DNA of 64,000 nucleotides, from the NCBI GenBank assembly GCA_963828705.1, contig CAWHGA010000011.1, positions 24,794 to 88,793 on the forward strand, written 5' to 3'. How positions within the stretch are numbered: the stretch's first letter is position 1; each line of letters begins with the position of its first letter. A program made the position numbers and the translations under genes. The DNA comes from CAWDJT01 sp963828705. Its GTDB lineage: Bacteria; Desulfobacterota; Syntrophobacteria; Syntrophobacterales; Syntrophobacteraceae. Below the pieces are notes generated by a model. That model was not told the DNA's origin and did not search any database. It worked only from the letters and a program-made list of their open reading frames with translations. Shown here in pieces: positions 28,101-38,451 of the stretch.

Positions 28101-28593
28101 GCATGCGGTAATAGGTGGGGTCGCTGCCGCGCCGGTCCATGGCGAAATCGACGTCAGCCGCGACGATTTCGCGTTCGCGATGTTCCGGGTAGAGCACATG
28201 ATCGATCTCATGGCGCAGCACGAACTCCGCAAACGCAAGCATCTTGCGTTCTTCCACACTCCCCTCGCCGAGACGCATCTCCGAGTCGCTGGGGATGACG
28301 AACGCCAGATAATCAAAGATTCGTTCATGGATGAGAATACTCCACCGGTCGGAACGAACATCCACCAGGCTCACAGTGCGCACTCGACTGCTCTCGTCTT
28401 CCAGCCGGACCAGGCCAAGACGCTCCCCTACCCGTGCCACCAGCAGCGGATCGGTGCCGCGTTTCGTCTTGAAATACGGGAAAACGCGCCGTGCCAAAAT
28501 GGCCTTGAGCACCTGCATCACGATCTTCACCTGATCCTCGCCGGGAAATGGCAGGCTGTTCAGGATTTGCCGATCGAACTCCATGGGAAACAT
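25130..28593 (-). CDS. Giant Lon-family ATP-dependent protease with zincin-like N-terminal domain
   Basis: Repaired length about 1153 residues (two single-base breaks, near 27135 and 26675). Start ATG 28593 with AAAGG in front. The N-terminal 350 residues are not the usual Lon substrate domain; they contain FAEFVLRHEIDHVLYPEH (His128-Glu129-x-x-His132) followed by EREIVAADVDF, an HExxH plus downstream Glu/Asp pattern of zinc peptidases. A Pro/Arg linker precedes the AAA+ module: Walker A GPPGVGKTS at 461-469, GGMRDEADIRGHGFTYEG, Walker B MFILDEADK. The S16 protease domain has GGSTRKDGPSAGGAIALA (catalytic Ser) and LAVKLETAANAG (Lys). A further C-terminal region of about 300 residues has no known match to me. 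It sits downstream of the efflux operon, convergent with ftsH. Confidence 0.85.
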
Positions 28594-28720
28594 GGTCGAC
28601 CTTTCCGAAAATTATGTATTCGTAATGGGCTTTGATTTCTTGCGAATTCTTCAAAAATAGCATACGGCGGGTCCGTGACCAAGAGCGGATGCTGGCTCTT
28701 GCCGTCATCGCGCCCACGAA

Positions 28721-30149
28721 CTAACGCTTCTTCGCAGGTGGTTGTTGCTCATGAGTGGCCAGTTTTTCAGGTTTCTTCTTGCCCTTCGCTCCTGCTTCCC
28801 CCACTGGCACTCCTTTCCCCAGGCTCAAGGCCTCTTCCAGGTTCAGGGAATCGAGTTTGTCCCCCATCACCCAGAGAAGCCTGGTTTGAGCCACCAGATA
28901 TTCGCGCCTGGCCTTGGCGAGATTGGAGCGGGAGGTTCGCAGGTTGAGTTCCGCATCTTCAACATCCAGATGGGTCTTGACGTCATAGCGGTAGCCGGCC
29001 TCGGCCATTTCCAGCAGGCGTTTGGCCTGAGCCACGGTGGTTTCCAGTGCCTTGACGATATCCATCGATTCCAGCACCCGATTGCTGGCATCGCGGGCAT
29101 CCAGGGCGATGTCGTCAAGCAGTTTCTTAAAATCGATGTCCACGGTCCGCAACCGGCTCTTGGCCTGGGTTACCTGCCCCTGGGTGCGAAACCCGTCAAA
29201 CACTGGAAACGACAGATACAATCCGGCATCCCAGCGTTCACCGGACGGCTCCATGTTGTTGTAGTCGGTGCGGGTGTAACCGACGTTGCCTTTGAAGTCC
29301 AACCTGGGTTTGTCCCCGGCTTTGGCCACCGTGACCAGTTCCTTGAAGATCCCGAGACGCTCCCCGTAGTAGGCAATCTCGGGTCGCTGCTGGCGAGCTC
29401 GATCCAGCACCTCATCGAGTGAGCGCCGGCCGGTCCAGACCGCAAACAAGCTCTCCATGAATCTTAAAATCCTCCTGAATCCCCAGAAAGTAACGCAGCC
29501 GGTCGCTGGTCAGGCGCACGTCGTTTTCGGCGCGGGTGACGTCGGGTTCAGCATTGGCCCAGGCCACTTGCGCCGCCAGGACATCGTATTCCATGGCCAC
29601 GCCGGCCGGAAACTTGCGCTGTGCTTCGTCCAGGTGGCGGGCCTTCTGTTTGAGGTTGTCGCGGGCCACATCGGCCAGTTCTTCGGCCAGCAGCAGGTTG
29701 AAGAAGGCCGTGGCGGTTTCGCGCAGCGCCAGTTGCCGAGCCTGCTCGACGAGAAAGGCGGAGGCTGCCTTGTCATGTTTGGCCGCGCGGATGGCGGAAT
29801 TGACCTGTCCCCAGGTGAACACAACCTGGGTCAGGTTGAGATTGGCCAGGTAAGCGTTGCTTTCGGCGGGGAGCCCCAACGATGGGGCCGTGAGCATCGT
29901 AGCCGTGCAGACACGTGCCCTTCGAGCTTGAGCTGCGGCAGGGCAGCGGCGCGTTCTTCGATGTAGCGTCCTTGCGAGATGTTGATGTTCTCCTCGGCCT
30001 TGAGCACGTCCCGGCTGTAGCTCAAGGTCATGGCCAGACACTCATTCAGGGTCAAGACTCGGTCGGCGTAAGCCGCTGCCACCGGGTTCAGCAATCCGCC
30101 AGCCGACGCCCAGAAAAAGGACCCACTTTAGGGTTCGCAGCTGTCTCAT
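28721..30149 (-). CDS. TolC-family outer membrane efflux protein, frame broken at three or four places
   Basis: ATG 30149 directly follows the acrB stop (TGA-ATG). A signal peptide (MRQLRTLKWVLFLGVGW) is broken from the mature part, which opens as ADRVLTLNECLAMTLSYSRD, by a shift near 30097. Then come NLNLTQVVFTWGQVNSAIRA, the coiled-coil LRETATAFFNLLLAEELADV, and after a break near 29440 the second structural repeat (SLDEVLDRARQQRPEIAYYG, YLSFPVFDGFRTQGQVTQAK, RRYEYL-like LVAQTRLLW). The duplicated OEP repeat pattern is diagnostic for TolC-like channels. It forms the outer-membrane exit duct for the RND pump encoded upstream. The tail is Lys/Pro-rich (KGKKKPEKLATHEQQPPAKK). Confidence 0.85.
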
Positions 30150-33100
30150 TCAGTGTCCTTTCCCGAATCCCAAACGACGCCCGACAACCTGAGCCAAATC
30201 GTCCAGAAGCGTATAGACCACCGGCACCACCACCAGGGTGAGCAGGGTTGAGGTGACCAGCCCGCCGATGACGGCACGCGCCATCGGCGCCCGCATTTCG
30301 GCACCAGGTCCCAGGGCCAGGGCCAGCGGCAGCATCCCGAAGATCATGGCCAGGGTCGTCATGATGATGGGTCGCAGCCGGGTGCGCCCCGCCTCGATCA
30401 GGGCGCTGCGCCGATCCATGCCGGCAGCGCGCAGCACCTTGCTGTAGTCCACCAGCAGGATGGCGTTCTTGGTCACCAGGCCCATGAGCATGATCAGGCC
30501 GATGAGCGACATGATGTTGAGGGTATCCCCGGTGAAATACAGCACGATCACCACCCCGACCAGCGACAGCGGCAGCGACAGCATGATGGACAACGGGTCG
30601 ACGAAGCTCTCGAACTGTGCCGCCAGGATCAGGTAGATGAAGATCACCGCCAGAGCCAGGGCTTCGAAGATATAGCGAAAGGTCTCGGCCATGTCCTCGG
30701 CTTCCCCGCTAAACGAGATGCCGTAGCCGGGCGGCAGACCGACCGTGGAGGAACTCTTGCGGATCGCCTCGATGGCTTCCCCCAACGCCAAATCGCCGGA
30801 GGTGTTGGCCGAAAGCACCACCTGCCGGCGCAGGTCGAGACGCTGGATCTTGGCCGGCGAAATGTCGAGCTGCAGCCGCGCCACATCGGCCAGCGGCACC
30901 AGAACCCGCTTGCCGTCGCTTCCCTGGGAAAGGAGGGTGAGTCGTTCGATCCGAGCCGGGTCGCGGCGGTTGATTTCCGCCAGCCGCACCCGCACGTCGT
31001 AAGCATCGCCGTCATGGTCTTCGTAGGTGGTCACCACTTTGCCGCCCACCAGGGGCCCGAGGGTGTTGACCACTTGAGCGGTTGACAGCCCGACGTGGAC
31101 GGCTCGCGCCCGGTCCACTTTGACCCGCAGTTCCGGTTTTTCCTGATCGAGGCTCGAGGACACGTCCACCACCCCGGGGATTGCGGCCATCATCTTCTTG
31201 AGGCGTTCGGAATAGGTCTGGAGCACCTCCAGGTCGTCACCGCGCAGGTTCAAATTGATGGGTTTTGCCCCGTGCATACTGTCTGCCATGATGATGCTGG
31301 GAATGATCCCGGTGACTCCCTGGACGTCTTGACGGGCGATGGCTTCCAGCTCTGCCTGGGTGTGGCGGCGGTGGCGTTTCTCGGCAAGCTTCACGTAGAT
31401 CGAGCCTTCCCGCACCGTTCCAGTTTCCCCGGCGCCGATGGTACCGTAGGTCAGATGCCACCCCGGGAATCCCGTGCAGGATCTCCAGGATCGCCTGCCA
31501 TCCGCCCGCGGCTTTCCTCGATTCCTGCGTCCGGCGCGGCGCTGAAGTTCACCTGGAATTCCGCCCGGTCATAGGTGGGCATGAAGGAACTGCCCAGGTA
31601 CGGCGCCAGGAGGATGGCCACCACAAACGAACCAAGCCCGGCCGACAGCACCGTCTTGCGATGATCCAGACTCCAACCGATGATCCTGCGATACCGCTCG
31701 GCCACCCGATCAAACTGGTGATTGCACCGTTCCAACCAGCGAAATAGCCGATTGCGCCGCCCCCGGCCTTCCATGTCAGGGTCCGCCCAGCGCGATGAGA
31801 GCATCGGGTCCAGGGTGAAGGAAACCAGCAGCGAAACCAGCACGGCAAAGGTGACGGTGATTCCGAACTGGTAAAAGAACCGCCCCACGATCCCTTTCAT
31901 GAAAGCCACGGGGATGAACACAGCGACAATGGTGAAGGTGGTGGCCATGACCGCCAATCCGATTTCATCGGTGCCTTCCAGGGAAGCGCGGACATGGTCT
32001 TTACCCTTCTGCACGTGGCGCACGATGTTTTCCCGCACCACGATGGCATCGTCGATCAGAAGCCCGATGGCCAGCGAAAGCCCCATCAGGGTCAGGACGT
32101 TCAAGGTAAAATTGAGGGCCTTCATGATGATGAAGGTGCTGATGACGCTGATGGGCAGAGTGAGTCCGGTGATCACCGTGGAACGCCACGAATTGAGAAA
32201 GCAAAAGACAATGATAATGGTCAGAAGCCCACCAAGAAGCAGGGTGGTTTCCACGTCCTCGACCGAATCCCGGATGAATTGCGAGGCATCCCGGACCACA
32301 TCGATTTTCACCTCCGGAGGGATTTCCGCGGCCAGCCTGGTGACCGCCGCCTTGACGCCATCGGCCACAGCCACGGTGTTGGCGCCGGATTGCTTGAGAA
32401 CATTGAGGGCCACGGCAGGGACCCGGTTGACCACCGCCAGTGACCGTTGTTCCTCGACTCCGTCCTGCACCCGTGCCACTTCCCCGAGACGGATCGGCCG
32501 CCCCTCACGCCAGGCCACAACCATGGACGGATAGCCGGACACCTCCAGGGGTTTCCCCGAAACCCGCACCGGGAGTTCCATACCATCACGGTTGAGCCGT
32601 CCCAACGGGGTGTTGACGTTTTCCTGATGGAGACCGGCCACGATTTCATCGATGCTCAGCCCCAGGGCTTCGATGCGCACCGGGTCGAGCCACACATTGA
32701 CCTCACGCTTGGCTTCGCCCACCAGGTCCACTCGGCCCACGCCCGAAACGTTTTCCAGACGCTTTTTGATGCGCTTGTCCACCAGGGTGGTGAGTTCCCT
32801 GGCATCCAGAGAGTCGGAACGCACCGCCAGCGAAATGACCGGTGCGGCATTGAAATCCAGCTTCTGGATGACGGAATCGTCGCTATCCTTAGGCAGTTCT
32901 CCGCGGATGGCGCTCACCTTGGCGCGCGTTTCCTGGGCGGCGTCGTTGATTCTGGTTTCCAGGGTGAATTCCACAATGATGCTGGAAATGCCCTCCTGGG
33001 ACGTGGATGAAATATGCTTCACACCCTGGATGGAGTTGATGGATTCTTCGATCTTGCGCGTCACCTCGCGCTCCACCGATTCCGGCGGGGCCCCCTTGTA

Positions 33101-33250
33101 CTGCGTGGTGATGGTCAGGATCGGCATTTCCACATCGGGATACATGTCGATATTGAGGTGCTGATAGGAAAACACCCCCAGGGTCACCAGGGCGAGCATC
33201 ATCATGGTGGCAAAAACCGGCCGCTTGATGGAAAGATGGGAAAGAAACAT
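30150..33250 (-). CDS. RND efflux pump inner-membrane transporter (AcrB/MdtB family), two frame breaks
   Basis: Repaired length 1032 residues, exactly the RND norm. N-terminus MFLSHLSIKRPVFATMMMLA, then YPDVEMPILTITTQYKGAPP. The proton-relay Asp pair is seen in GLLIDDAIVVRENI (TM4), and the TM10 lysine region reads GLVTKNAILLVDY. Porter segments include SGANTVAVADGVK and LSTAQVVNTLGPLVGG. The break lies near 31497-31430, between the two six-helix halves (frames 31451-33250 and 30150-31415). It exports hydrophobic compounds using proton motive force. Start ATG overlaps the hlyD stop (TGATG), and the stop abuts the tolC start, so translation of the operon is coupled. Substrate unknown. Confidence 0.92.
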
Positions 33251-34410
33251 CAGCCGTTCCCCCCTTGACCACTCACCTGCACCCGATCGCCATCACGCAG
33301 GTTAAAAGCACCGCGAACCACCACCCGATCGCCGGCCTCAACCCCGGAGGTGACCTCCACCAGGTCTTCACTCCCTAGCCCGGTGGTGACGGTTTTCAAC
33401 ACGGCGATACCCTGTTCGGTGACCACGAAAACCCGTGCCGTGCTGCTTCTGCAGGTCCCAGTTGGCCAGCGCCGTTCGCGGCAGTGTCAGCGCCTCAGGT
33501 CGTTCTTCGACGGTGACCGTGCCGCGAGCATAGACGCCGCCCTTGAGCACCCCTTCGGGATTGGTCACCTCGGCCAGAATCTTACCCGAGCGATCAGCGC
33601 TGCTCACCACCGGATTGACCCGCTTGATCCGGCCTTCGAAAGTGCGGTTGGGAATGCCATCGACACTGAAGTTCAGTCGCTGGCCTTCACTCACCGCCGC
33701 CAGATCCGGTGCCGCCACACTGGCGGTGAAATCCAGCAGACTATTGTCCACCACCAAGAAAAGCAGCGACCCCTCTTTGACGTAGTCCCCAACATCGACG
33801 CTGCGCTGGCAGACGGCGCCATCGATGGGTGCGGTGATCAGGGCCTTTTCCTGGTGATGGCGGGCTTCCCCCAGCTGGCTTTGGGCCTGGGCAACCTGCG
33901 CCTCGGCCAGCCCCACCAGGGCTCGGCTGGCTTCGAGGCCCGACTGGCGATCATCGAGTTCCTTGCCGGTGATGAGACCTTCTTCCTTGAGCCTCTGGGC
34001 TCGATTCCATTCACGCTGCGCCTGGGTGAGGTCAACGCGCGCCTTGAGGAGCTGGGCGCGAGCCATATTGAGCCCGGCTTCGGCGCGACCGAGTAACAAT
34101 CGGGCATTGGTCGGGTCCAATTCCACCAGCAGGTCGTTCGCCTTCACCTGGTCCCAGTCCTTGCAATTGACCCGCACCACCCGTGCCGGGGATTTCATTG
34201 CGGACTTCGGTGGATGTTTTAGCCGCCAGCGACCCAAAGACCTCGACTTCACGCCGCAGCGTGGCCGATACCAGGCTTGACCACATCCACCGTGATCACC
34301 GGCGCCGTGGTGGCGCGGACCGACGTTTTCTGGCGGTGCGACAGATACACTCCCAGCAGGATGGCCACGACAAAGAGCACAACCAACGTACGCAACTTTC
34401 TCTTGGTCAT
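33250..34410 (-). CDS. RND periplasmic adaptor (HlyD/AcrA family), three frame breaks
   Basis: Start ATG 34410 preceded by GGAGGGG; a membrane anchor (LRTLVVLFVVAILLGVYL) is followed by VITVDVVKP. The frame is lost near 34272 and again near 34185. In the middle frame VSATLRREVEVFGSLAAKTS reads as the beta-barrel/lipoyl start, and the third frame carries VRVNCKDWDQVKANDLLVEL (lipoyl), a helical hairpin (AEAGLNMARAQLLKARVDLT), APIDGAVCQRSVDVGDYV and the beta-barrel. A last break near 33440 restores VTEQGIAVLKTV, then EDLVEVTSGVEAGDRVVVRG. The repaired length is 385 residues, normal for AcrA-type adaptors. ATGA overlap with tetR and TGATG overlap with the pump gene. Confidence 0.88.
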
Positions 34411-35093
34411 GTATTCCCCTCCTTGGGACGAAGCACCCCTCGGGCACCGTCGAAGACCAGGTCGATCAGACGGCCGATATCCTGAGTGGAAAAAGGCGGC
34501 CGGATCGGTTCCATCACCAGCATGCAACTCATGGAATCCAGCATGCCCAACAGCATAAACAGAGCCTCCTCGAGGTTTTCACCGCGCAGTTCGCCGGCCT
34601 CGACCCCTCTTAACAGGATTTCCCGTACCACCTGGTCGACGTAGATATGCGTGCTGTGGAAATCATAGGCCGGCGCAGCCCCCTGGCGGTCCGTAGAACA
34701 CCGAATAGACCAGTCGGACCAGATCAAGCTGCTCGCGAAACAGCGCGTAAGTACTGTCGAAGAGTGCCAGGAGGCGCTCGCGCACGCTGCCTGGGCCACT
34801 CAAGGTGGTATCCACCAGACCTGCGGAAACTCGCGGTAATGTGATCCAGCAGCACGAACGTACAGATCTTCCTTGTTTTTAAAGTAATAATAGAGGGTTG
34901 GTTTGGTGACTCCGGCGGCTGCAACGATCTCGCGCACCGCCGTGCCAGCATATCCCTTATTGGCGAATAGGCTGGCCGCCGCCAACAGAATCCGCCCACG
35001 GGTTTCCTGGTCTCGATCCGTATCGCTCCACCAAATTCTGTTGAAAAGGCCTTCATGTGCCGCCGGCACATCACTACGCTCGGCACCCGCCAT
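34407..35093 (-). CDS. TetR-family repressor of the RND operon, three frame breaks
   Basis: Start ATG 35093 with GGAGGG upstream. The N-terminal DNA-binding domain is intact: RGRILLAAASLFANKGYAGT, AVREIVAAAGVTKPTLYYYF, KNKEDLY (TetR helix-turn-helix). Single-base insertions near 34849, 34825 and 34683 break the ligand-binding part, which in repaired form reads LLDHITASFR, LVDTTLSGPGSVRERLLALF, LDLVRLVYSVFYGPPG, YDFHSTHIYVDQVVREILL. Repaired length 227 residues. As first gene of tetR-hlyD-acrB-tolC, behind a promoter that carries a TetR-like palindrome on its -10 box, it should repress its own operon until a pump substrate binds. Confidence 0.87.
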
Positions 35094-35175
35094 CACCACC
35101 CCCTCCGCCTGTCAAACCCCAACCATCCACTCTCCCGGCCCCCTACCCTTGACAGCTGGTAGGTCTAGCCACACC

Positions 35176-35195
35176 TATACCGACCGGTAGGTATA
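35176..35195. promoter_or_regulatory. TetR-type operator palindrome
   Basis: Near-perfect palindrome TATACCGACCGGTAGGTATA. Its last six bases on the minus strand are the -10 box of the efflux promoter, so repressor binding would block RNA polymerase directly. Confidence 0.7.
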
Positions 35196-35218
35196 TACGG
35201 CCACGTGCCAGCTGTCAA
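35190..35218 (-). promoter_or_regulatory. Sigma70 promoter of the tetR-RND operon
   Basis: On the minus strand: consensus -35 TTGACA (35218-35213), 17-bp spacer, -10 TATACC (35195-35190). Transcription should start near 35183, leaving a 90-nt leader before ATG 35093. A second TTGACA (35149-35154) on the plus strand makes the outer arms TTGACAGCTGG/CCAGCTGTCAA an inverted repeat centred on the operator. Confidence 0.72.
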
Positions 35219-35231
35219 CGCCAGACCCTTT

Positions 35232-35266
35232 GAGCCTCTTGAAAACCCCACTCTTGCAAGAGGCTC
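35232..35266. repeat. Inverted repeat upstream of the first HBM kinase gene
   Basis: GAGCCTCTTG (35232-35241) and CAAGAGGCTC (35257-35266), perfect 10-bp arms with a 15-nt loop. No T tract follows. It may be a transcript stop or an operator between the divergent operons. Confidence 0.5.
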
Positions 35267-35427
35267 ATAAGTCAGCACTATTGTCCTTATCCCCCGACTT
35301 GTCGAGTCTCCATTTGTCCGATATTGTGGTTCTTCTTGTGGGTTTCCCGAACTCTAAGGTAAGGTGGGGTCAGGTTGGGTTTTGTATGGGTGATCGGACA
35401 AATCCACCCGCGACCAGGAGGCGTTTC

Positions 35428-36894
35428 ATGGTATGGAAGACCCCTTTCTACTTAAACATCCGCCAGAAGATCATGGTGGGGTTGACTATCTGCCTGCTGA
35501 TCATCGGCTTCGTTGGCGGCATTTCTTATCGGCATCTCAGTGAAATCGAACGCAAACAGCATGTGATGGAAATCGTTGACGACCTTAGCAATACCATCTT
35601 GGAGGTGCGGCGCTATGAAAAGAACTTCCTGCTCTACGGGCTGAACGCTGATCTGGTGGAAAACGACCGCTATCTGCAGGAAGGGCTGGCGGTGTTGGCC
35701 AAAATCGCCCCCGAAATGCGGTATCTCAAGGGGGCTCCGCAACTCAGTCAATTGGAGCAGGGTTTTCGGGTCTATCGTCAAAGCATGCAGGATATGGCGG
35801 AATGCGTGCGCCAGGGATCCCATAGCTGCAATCAGCGGGTCGAAGACCAGCTCCGCGAACACGGCAAGCTGTTGGTGGATCTTTCGCTGCGGCTGGCCAC
35901 CTTCGAACGTGAACGGATCATCAAAATCATCGCCGCCTTGAAAGCCCAGCTGCTGTCTTCATTGCTGATCTTCCTGGCCCTCGGCGGCTTCCTCATTCCC
36001 ATCGTGGCGCGCAAGATCATCCTGCCCCTGCGGGTCATCGAAAAAACCACGCTGAGGATTGCTCAAGGCGACTTCAATCCGGTCCCGGTTCGTGACACCC
36101 GCGATGAAACCCAGCGGGTGGTGGAAGCCTTCAATCGGATGATTACCGAATTGCACCGGCGCCAGGATCAGTTAGTGCAGGCCAAAAAACTCTCCTCCCT
36201 GGGCATTCTGACCTCGGGCATTGCCCACCAGCTCAACAATCCGCTCAACAACATCTCGACCTCGTGCCAGATCCTGTTGGAGGAATCCGGCCAGGTTGAA
36301 CCCGCGTTCTCTCATAAGATGCTCACCAACATCGAACAGGAAGTCCATCGAGCCCGGGACATCGTGCGGGGGTTGCTGGAATTCTCGAGGGTCAAGGAAT
36401 TCGCCCTCATACCGACGTCTCTCTGGGAGGTGGTGGAGCGCACCGTTGGGCTGGTTTCGAGCCACGTGCCGCCGGGGATCGATCTGATGCGGGAAATCCC
36501 CAGGGGCCTGACTCTTTACCTGGATGCCCAGCGGATGCAGCAGGTGTTCCTAAACTTGATCATGAATGCCGTCCAGGCCATTGAAACCCCGCCCGGGGTC
36601 ATTCGCCTCAGCGCCACTATCGATGAGGCGAACCAGCAGGTGGTTATCACTGTGGAAGACAGCGGCGTAGGGATCGAAGAAAAGGACCTGGCGCGGATTT
36701 TCGATCCCTTTTTCACCACAAAGGAAGTGGGAGCTGGAACCGGCCTGGGGCTTTCCATTGCCTACGGAATTTTGCAGAGACACCAGGGGACGATCTCCGT
36801 GGAAAGCCGAAAGAACGAAGGCACGCGCTTTTTCATTCGCTTGCCTTTGCATCCCAGCTCCGACCCGGCATGTACCTGCGTGGCAGTTGAGTGA
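35428..36894 (+). CDS. Membrane sensor histidine kinase with HBM-like sensor, HAMP, HisKA and HATPase domains
   Basis: 488 residues from ATG 35428 (AGGAGG upstream). Two membrane helices (about 17-38 and 173-195) enclose a helical periplasmic sensor with EVRRYEKNFLLYG, the HBM-type helical bimodular signature. HAMP follows (LPLRVIEKTTLRIAQGDF), then HisKA with the phosphoacceptor in SGIAHQLNNPLNNI (Gln instead of the usual Glu after His). HATPase boxes are intact: NLIMNAVQAI, VEDSGVGI, FDPFFTTK, GTGLGLSIAYGI. The NtrC-type gene 112 bp downstream is the likely partner. The kinase at 54340-55787 shares the same sensor motif and architecture, so they are paralogues with related but distinct inputs. 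Confidence 0.9.
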   Translation: MVWKTPFYLNIRQKIMVGLTICLLIIGFVGGISYRHLSEIERKQHVMEIVDDLSNTILEVRRYEKNFLLYGLNADLVENDRYLQEGLAVLAKIAPEMRYLKGAPQLSQLEQGFRVYRQSMQDMAECVRQGSHSCNQRVEDQLREHGKLLVDLSLRLATFERERIIKIIAALKAQLLSSLLIFLALGGFLIPIVARKIILPLRVIEKTTLRIAQGDFNPVPVRDTRDETQRVVEAFNRMITELHRRQDQLVQAKKLSSLGILTSGIAHQLNNPLNNISTSCQILLEESGQVEPAFSHKMLTNIEQEVHRARDIVRGLLEFSRVKEFALIPTSLWEVVERTVGLVSSHVPPGIDLMREIPRGLTLYLDAQRMQQVFLNLIMNAVQAIETPPGVIRLSATIDEANQQVVITVEDSGVGIEEKDLARIFDPFFTTKEVGAGTGLGLSIAYGILQRHQGTISVESRKNEGTRFFIRLPLHPSSDPACTCVAVE

Positions 36895-37006
36895 CAAGGA
36901 CCGGTTCGACGATCTAACTTGGTTGCCTGTCGAGGGATGGTGTTCCCCAGCCATGCCAAGGCCACGCTGATAGACGCGAAGTATCTTGACCGATTCGGAG
37001 GAAGTT

Positions 37007-38362
37007 GTGGAGAGACGGGCGCGTATCCTGATTGTTGATGATGAAGCCATCGCCCGCGAAAATCTGGAGCACGTCCTGCGCAAGGAAGGCTACGAGACTG
37101 TGTCCGTGGGAGGGGGTGCGCAGGCCATTGGCGAACTGGAACGTGCCGAATTCGACCTGGTGATGACTGACCTTCGCATGCAACACGTGGATGGCCTGCA
37201 GGTGCTGGAGCGCGCCAAGGAGCTCTACCCCAACACCGAAGTGGTCATGATCACCGGTTATGCCACCGTGACATCGGCGGTGGAAGCTATGCAGAAGGGT
37301 GCCTACCACTATCTGCCCAAACCCTACAAGATCGAGGAAGTACGCGTCCTTGTGCGGCAGGCCCTGGAAAAGCGCTGGCTGAGGCAGGAGGTCACGGAAC
37401 TGCGGCGGCAGGTGCAGGGCCAGCAGAGGATTCCGTTACTGATCGGCACCTGCCCGCAGATGGAAGCCCTGAAAAAGACCATCGCCCAGATTGCCCCCAC
37501 CGACTGTACCGTGCTTATCCTCGGCGAAACCGGGACCGGCAAGGAACTGGTGGCCAAGACCGTCCACCAACTCAGCAACCGTGCCGAAAAGCGCTTCCTG
37601 GCCATCAATTGTGGGGCGTTCAGCGAGGAACTTCTGGCCAACGAACTGTTTGGCCATGAACGAGAAGCCTTTACCGGTGCGCGCGGGATCAAGCGTGGTC
37701 TGCTGGAGGCGGCGTCGGGTGGGACCGTGCTGCTGGATGAAATCGGCGATATGCCGGTCTCCATGCAGGTCAAACTGTTGCGGGTGCTGCAGGAGAGATG
37801 CCTGATTCGGGTCGGAGGAACCGACGAAATCCCGGTGGACATTCGGGTCCTGGCCGCCACCAACAAGGATCTGCGCGATGAAGTCGAACGAGGCACCTTC
37901 CGCCAAGATCTCTACTACCGGCTCAACGTGATCGCCCTGCAGGTGCCGACTCTGGCCGAACGGCGCGACGACATCCCGCTTCTTTGCCAGCACTTTCTGC
38001 AGAAGTTCTCCAAGGCCCAGGGAAAGATCATCAGCTCCATTGCCGGCGAAGTTATGAGTATTCTGCTCGCCTACGAATTCCCCGGCAACATCCGTGAACT
38101 GGAAAACATCATGGAACGGGCCGTGGCTTTGGCCGAAGGCAGCAGCATCGAACTGCATCATCTGCCGCTGGACCTCCAGCAGTTGACGCTGCGCTTTGAA
38201 TGCAGCCGACCGCGGCCGTTCCAAACCCTCGAAGAAAACGAACGGGAATACATCAGCTGGGTGTTGGAGCAGGTAAAGGACAACAAAACCAAGGCGGCGG
38301 AAATCCTGGGGATTGATCGCGTCTCCCTGTGGCGCAAACTACGACGCTATCACATGGATTGA
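37007..38362 (+). CDS. NtrC-family sigma54-dependent response regulator
   Basis: 451 residues from GTG 37007, four bases after GGAGGAAG. Receiver (1-120): ILIVDDEAIARENLEHVLRK with acidic pocket, phospho-Asp in VMTDLRM, Thr in MITGYATVTSAV, Lys in YLPKPYK. AAA+ domain: GETGTGKELVAKTVHQLS (Walker A), the sigma54-contact loop reads EAFTGA (Glu for the first Gly of GAFTGA), LLDEIGDMPV (Walker B), RQDLYYRLNVIAL. A Fis-type helix-turn-helix ends the protein (KTKAAEILGIDRVSLWRKL). It should activate sigma54 promoters when phosphorylated by the kinase encoded upstream. Its receiver closely resembles the one inserted in the Lon protease encoded convergently next door. Confidence 0.93.
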   Translation: MERRARILIVDDEAIARENLEHVLRKEGYETVSVGGGAQAIGELERAEFDLVMTDLRMQHVDGLQVLERAKELYPNTEVVMITGYATVTSAVEAMQKGAYHYLPKPYKIEEVRVLVRQALEKRWLRQEVTELRRQVQGQQRIPLLIGTCPQMEALKKTIAQIAPTDCTVLILGETGTGKELVAKTVHQLSNRAEKRFLAINCGAFSEELLANELFGHEREAFTGARGIKRGLLEAASGGTVLLDEIGDMPVSMQVKLLRVLQERCLIRVGGTDEIPVDIRVLAATNKDLRDEVERGTFRQDLYYRLNVIALQVPTLAERRDDIPLLCQHFLQKFSKAQGKIISSIAGEVMSILLAYEFPGNIRELENIMERAVALAEGSSIELHHLPLDLQQLTLRFECSRPRPFQTLEENEREYISWVLEQVKDNKTKAAEILGIDRVSLWRKLRRYHMD

Positions 38363-38389
38363 TCCGGGTCGAATCCCGGTCCTCCATCT

Positions 38390-38409
38390 TCCCAACTATG
38401 AAGTTGGGA
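38390..38409. terminator. Hairpin between convergent regulator and Lon genes
   Basis: TCCCAACT (38390-38397) pairs with AGTTGGGA (38402-38409) around ATGA. The spot between two gene ends fits a bidirectional stop, but no T tract is present. Confidence 0.5.
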
Positions 38410-38451
38410 GAGCCCCGGGCCGTTAGTTCGAGCCGGGCCGATTCCCAAGCC

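Noticed and set aside
28594..28720. Heat-shock-like promoter before the giant Lon gene (TTGAAG ... CCCATTA)
   Set aside because: The spacing between boxes is about 19 bp, too long for the sigma32 consensus.
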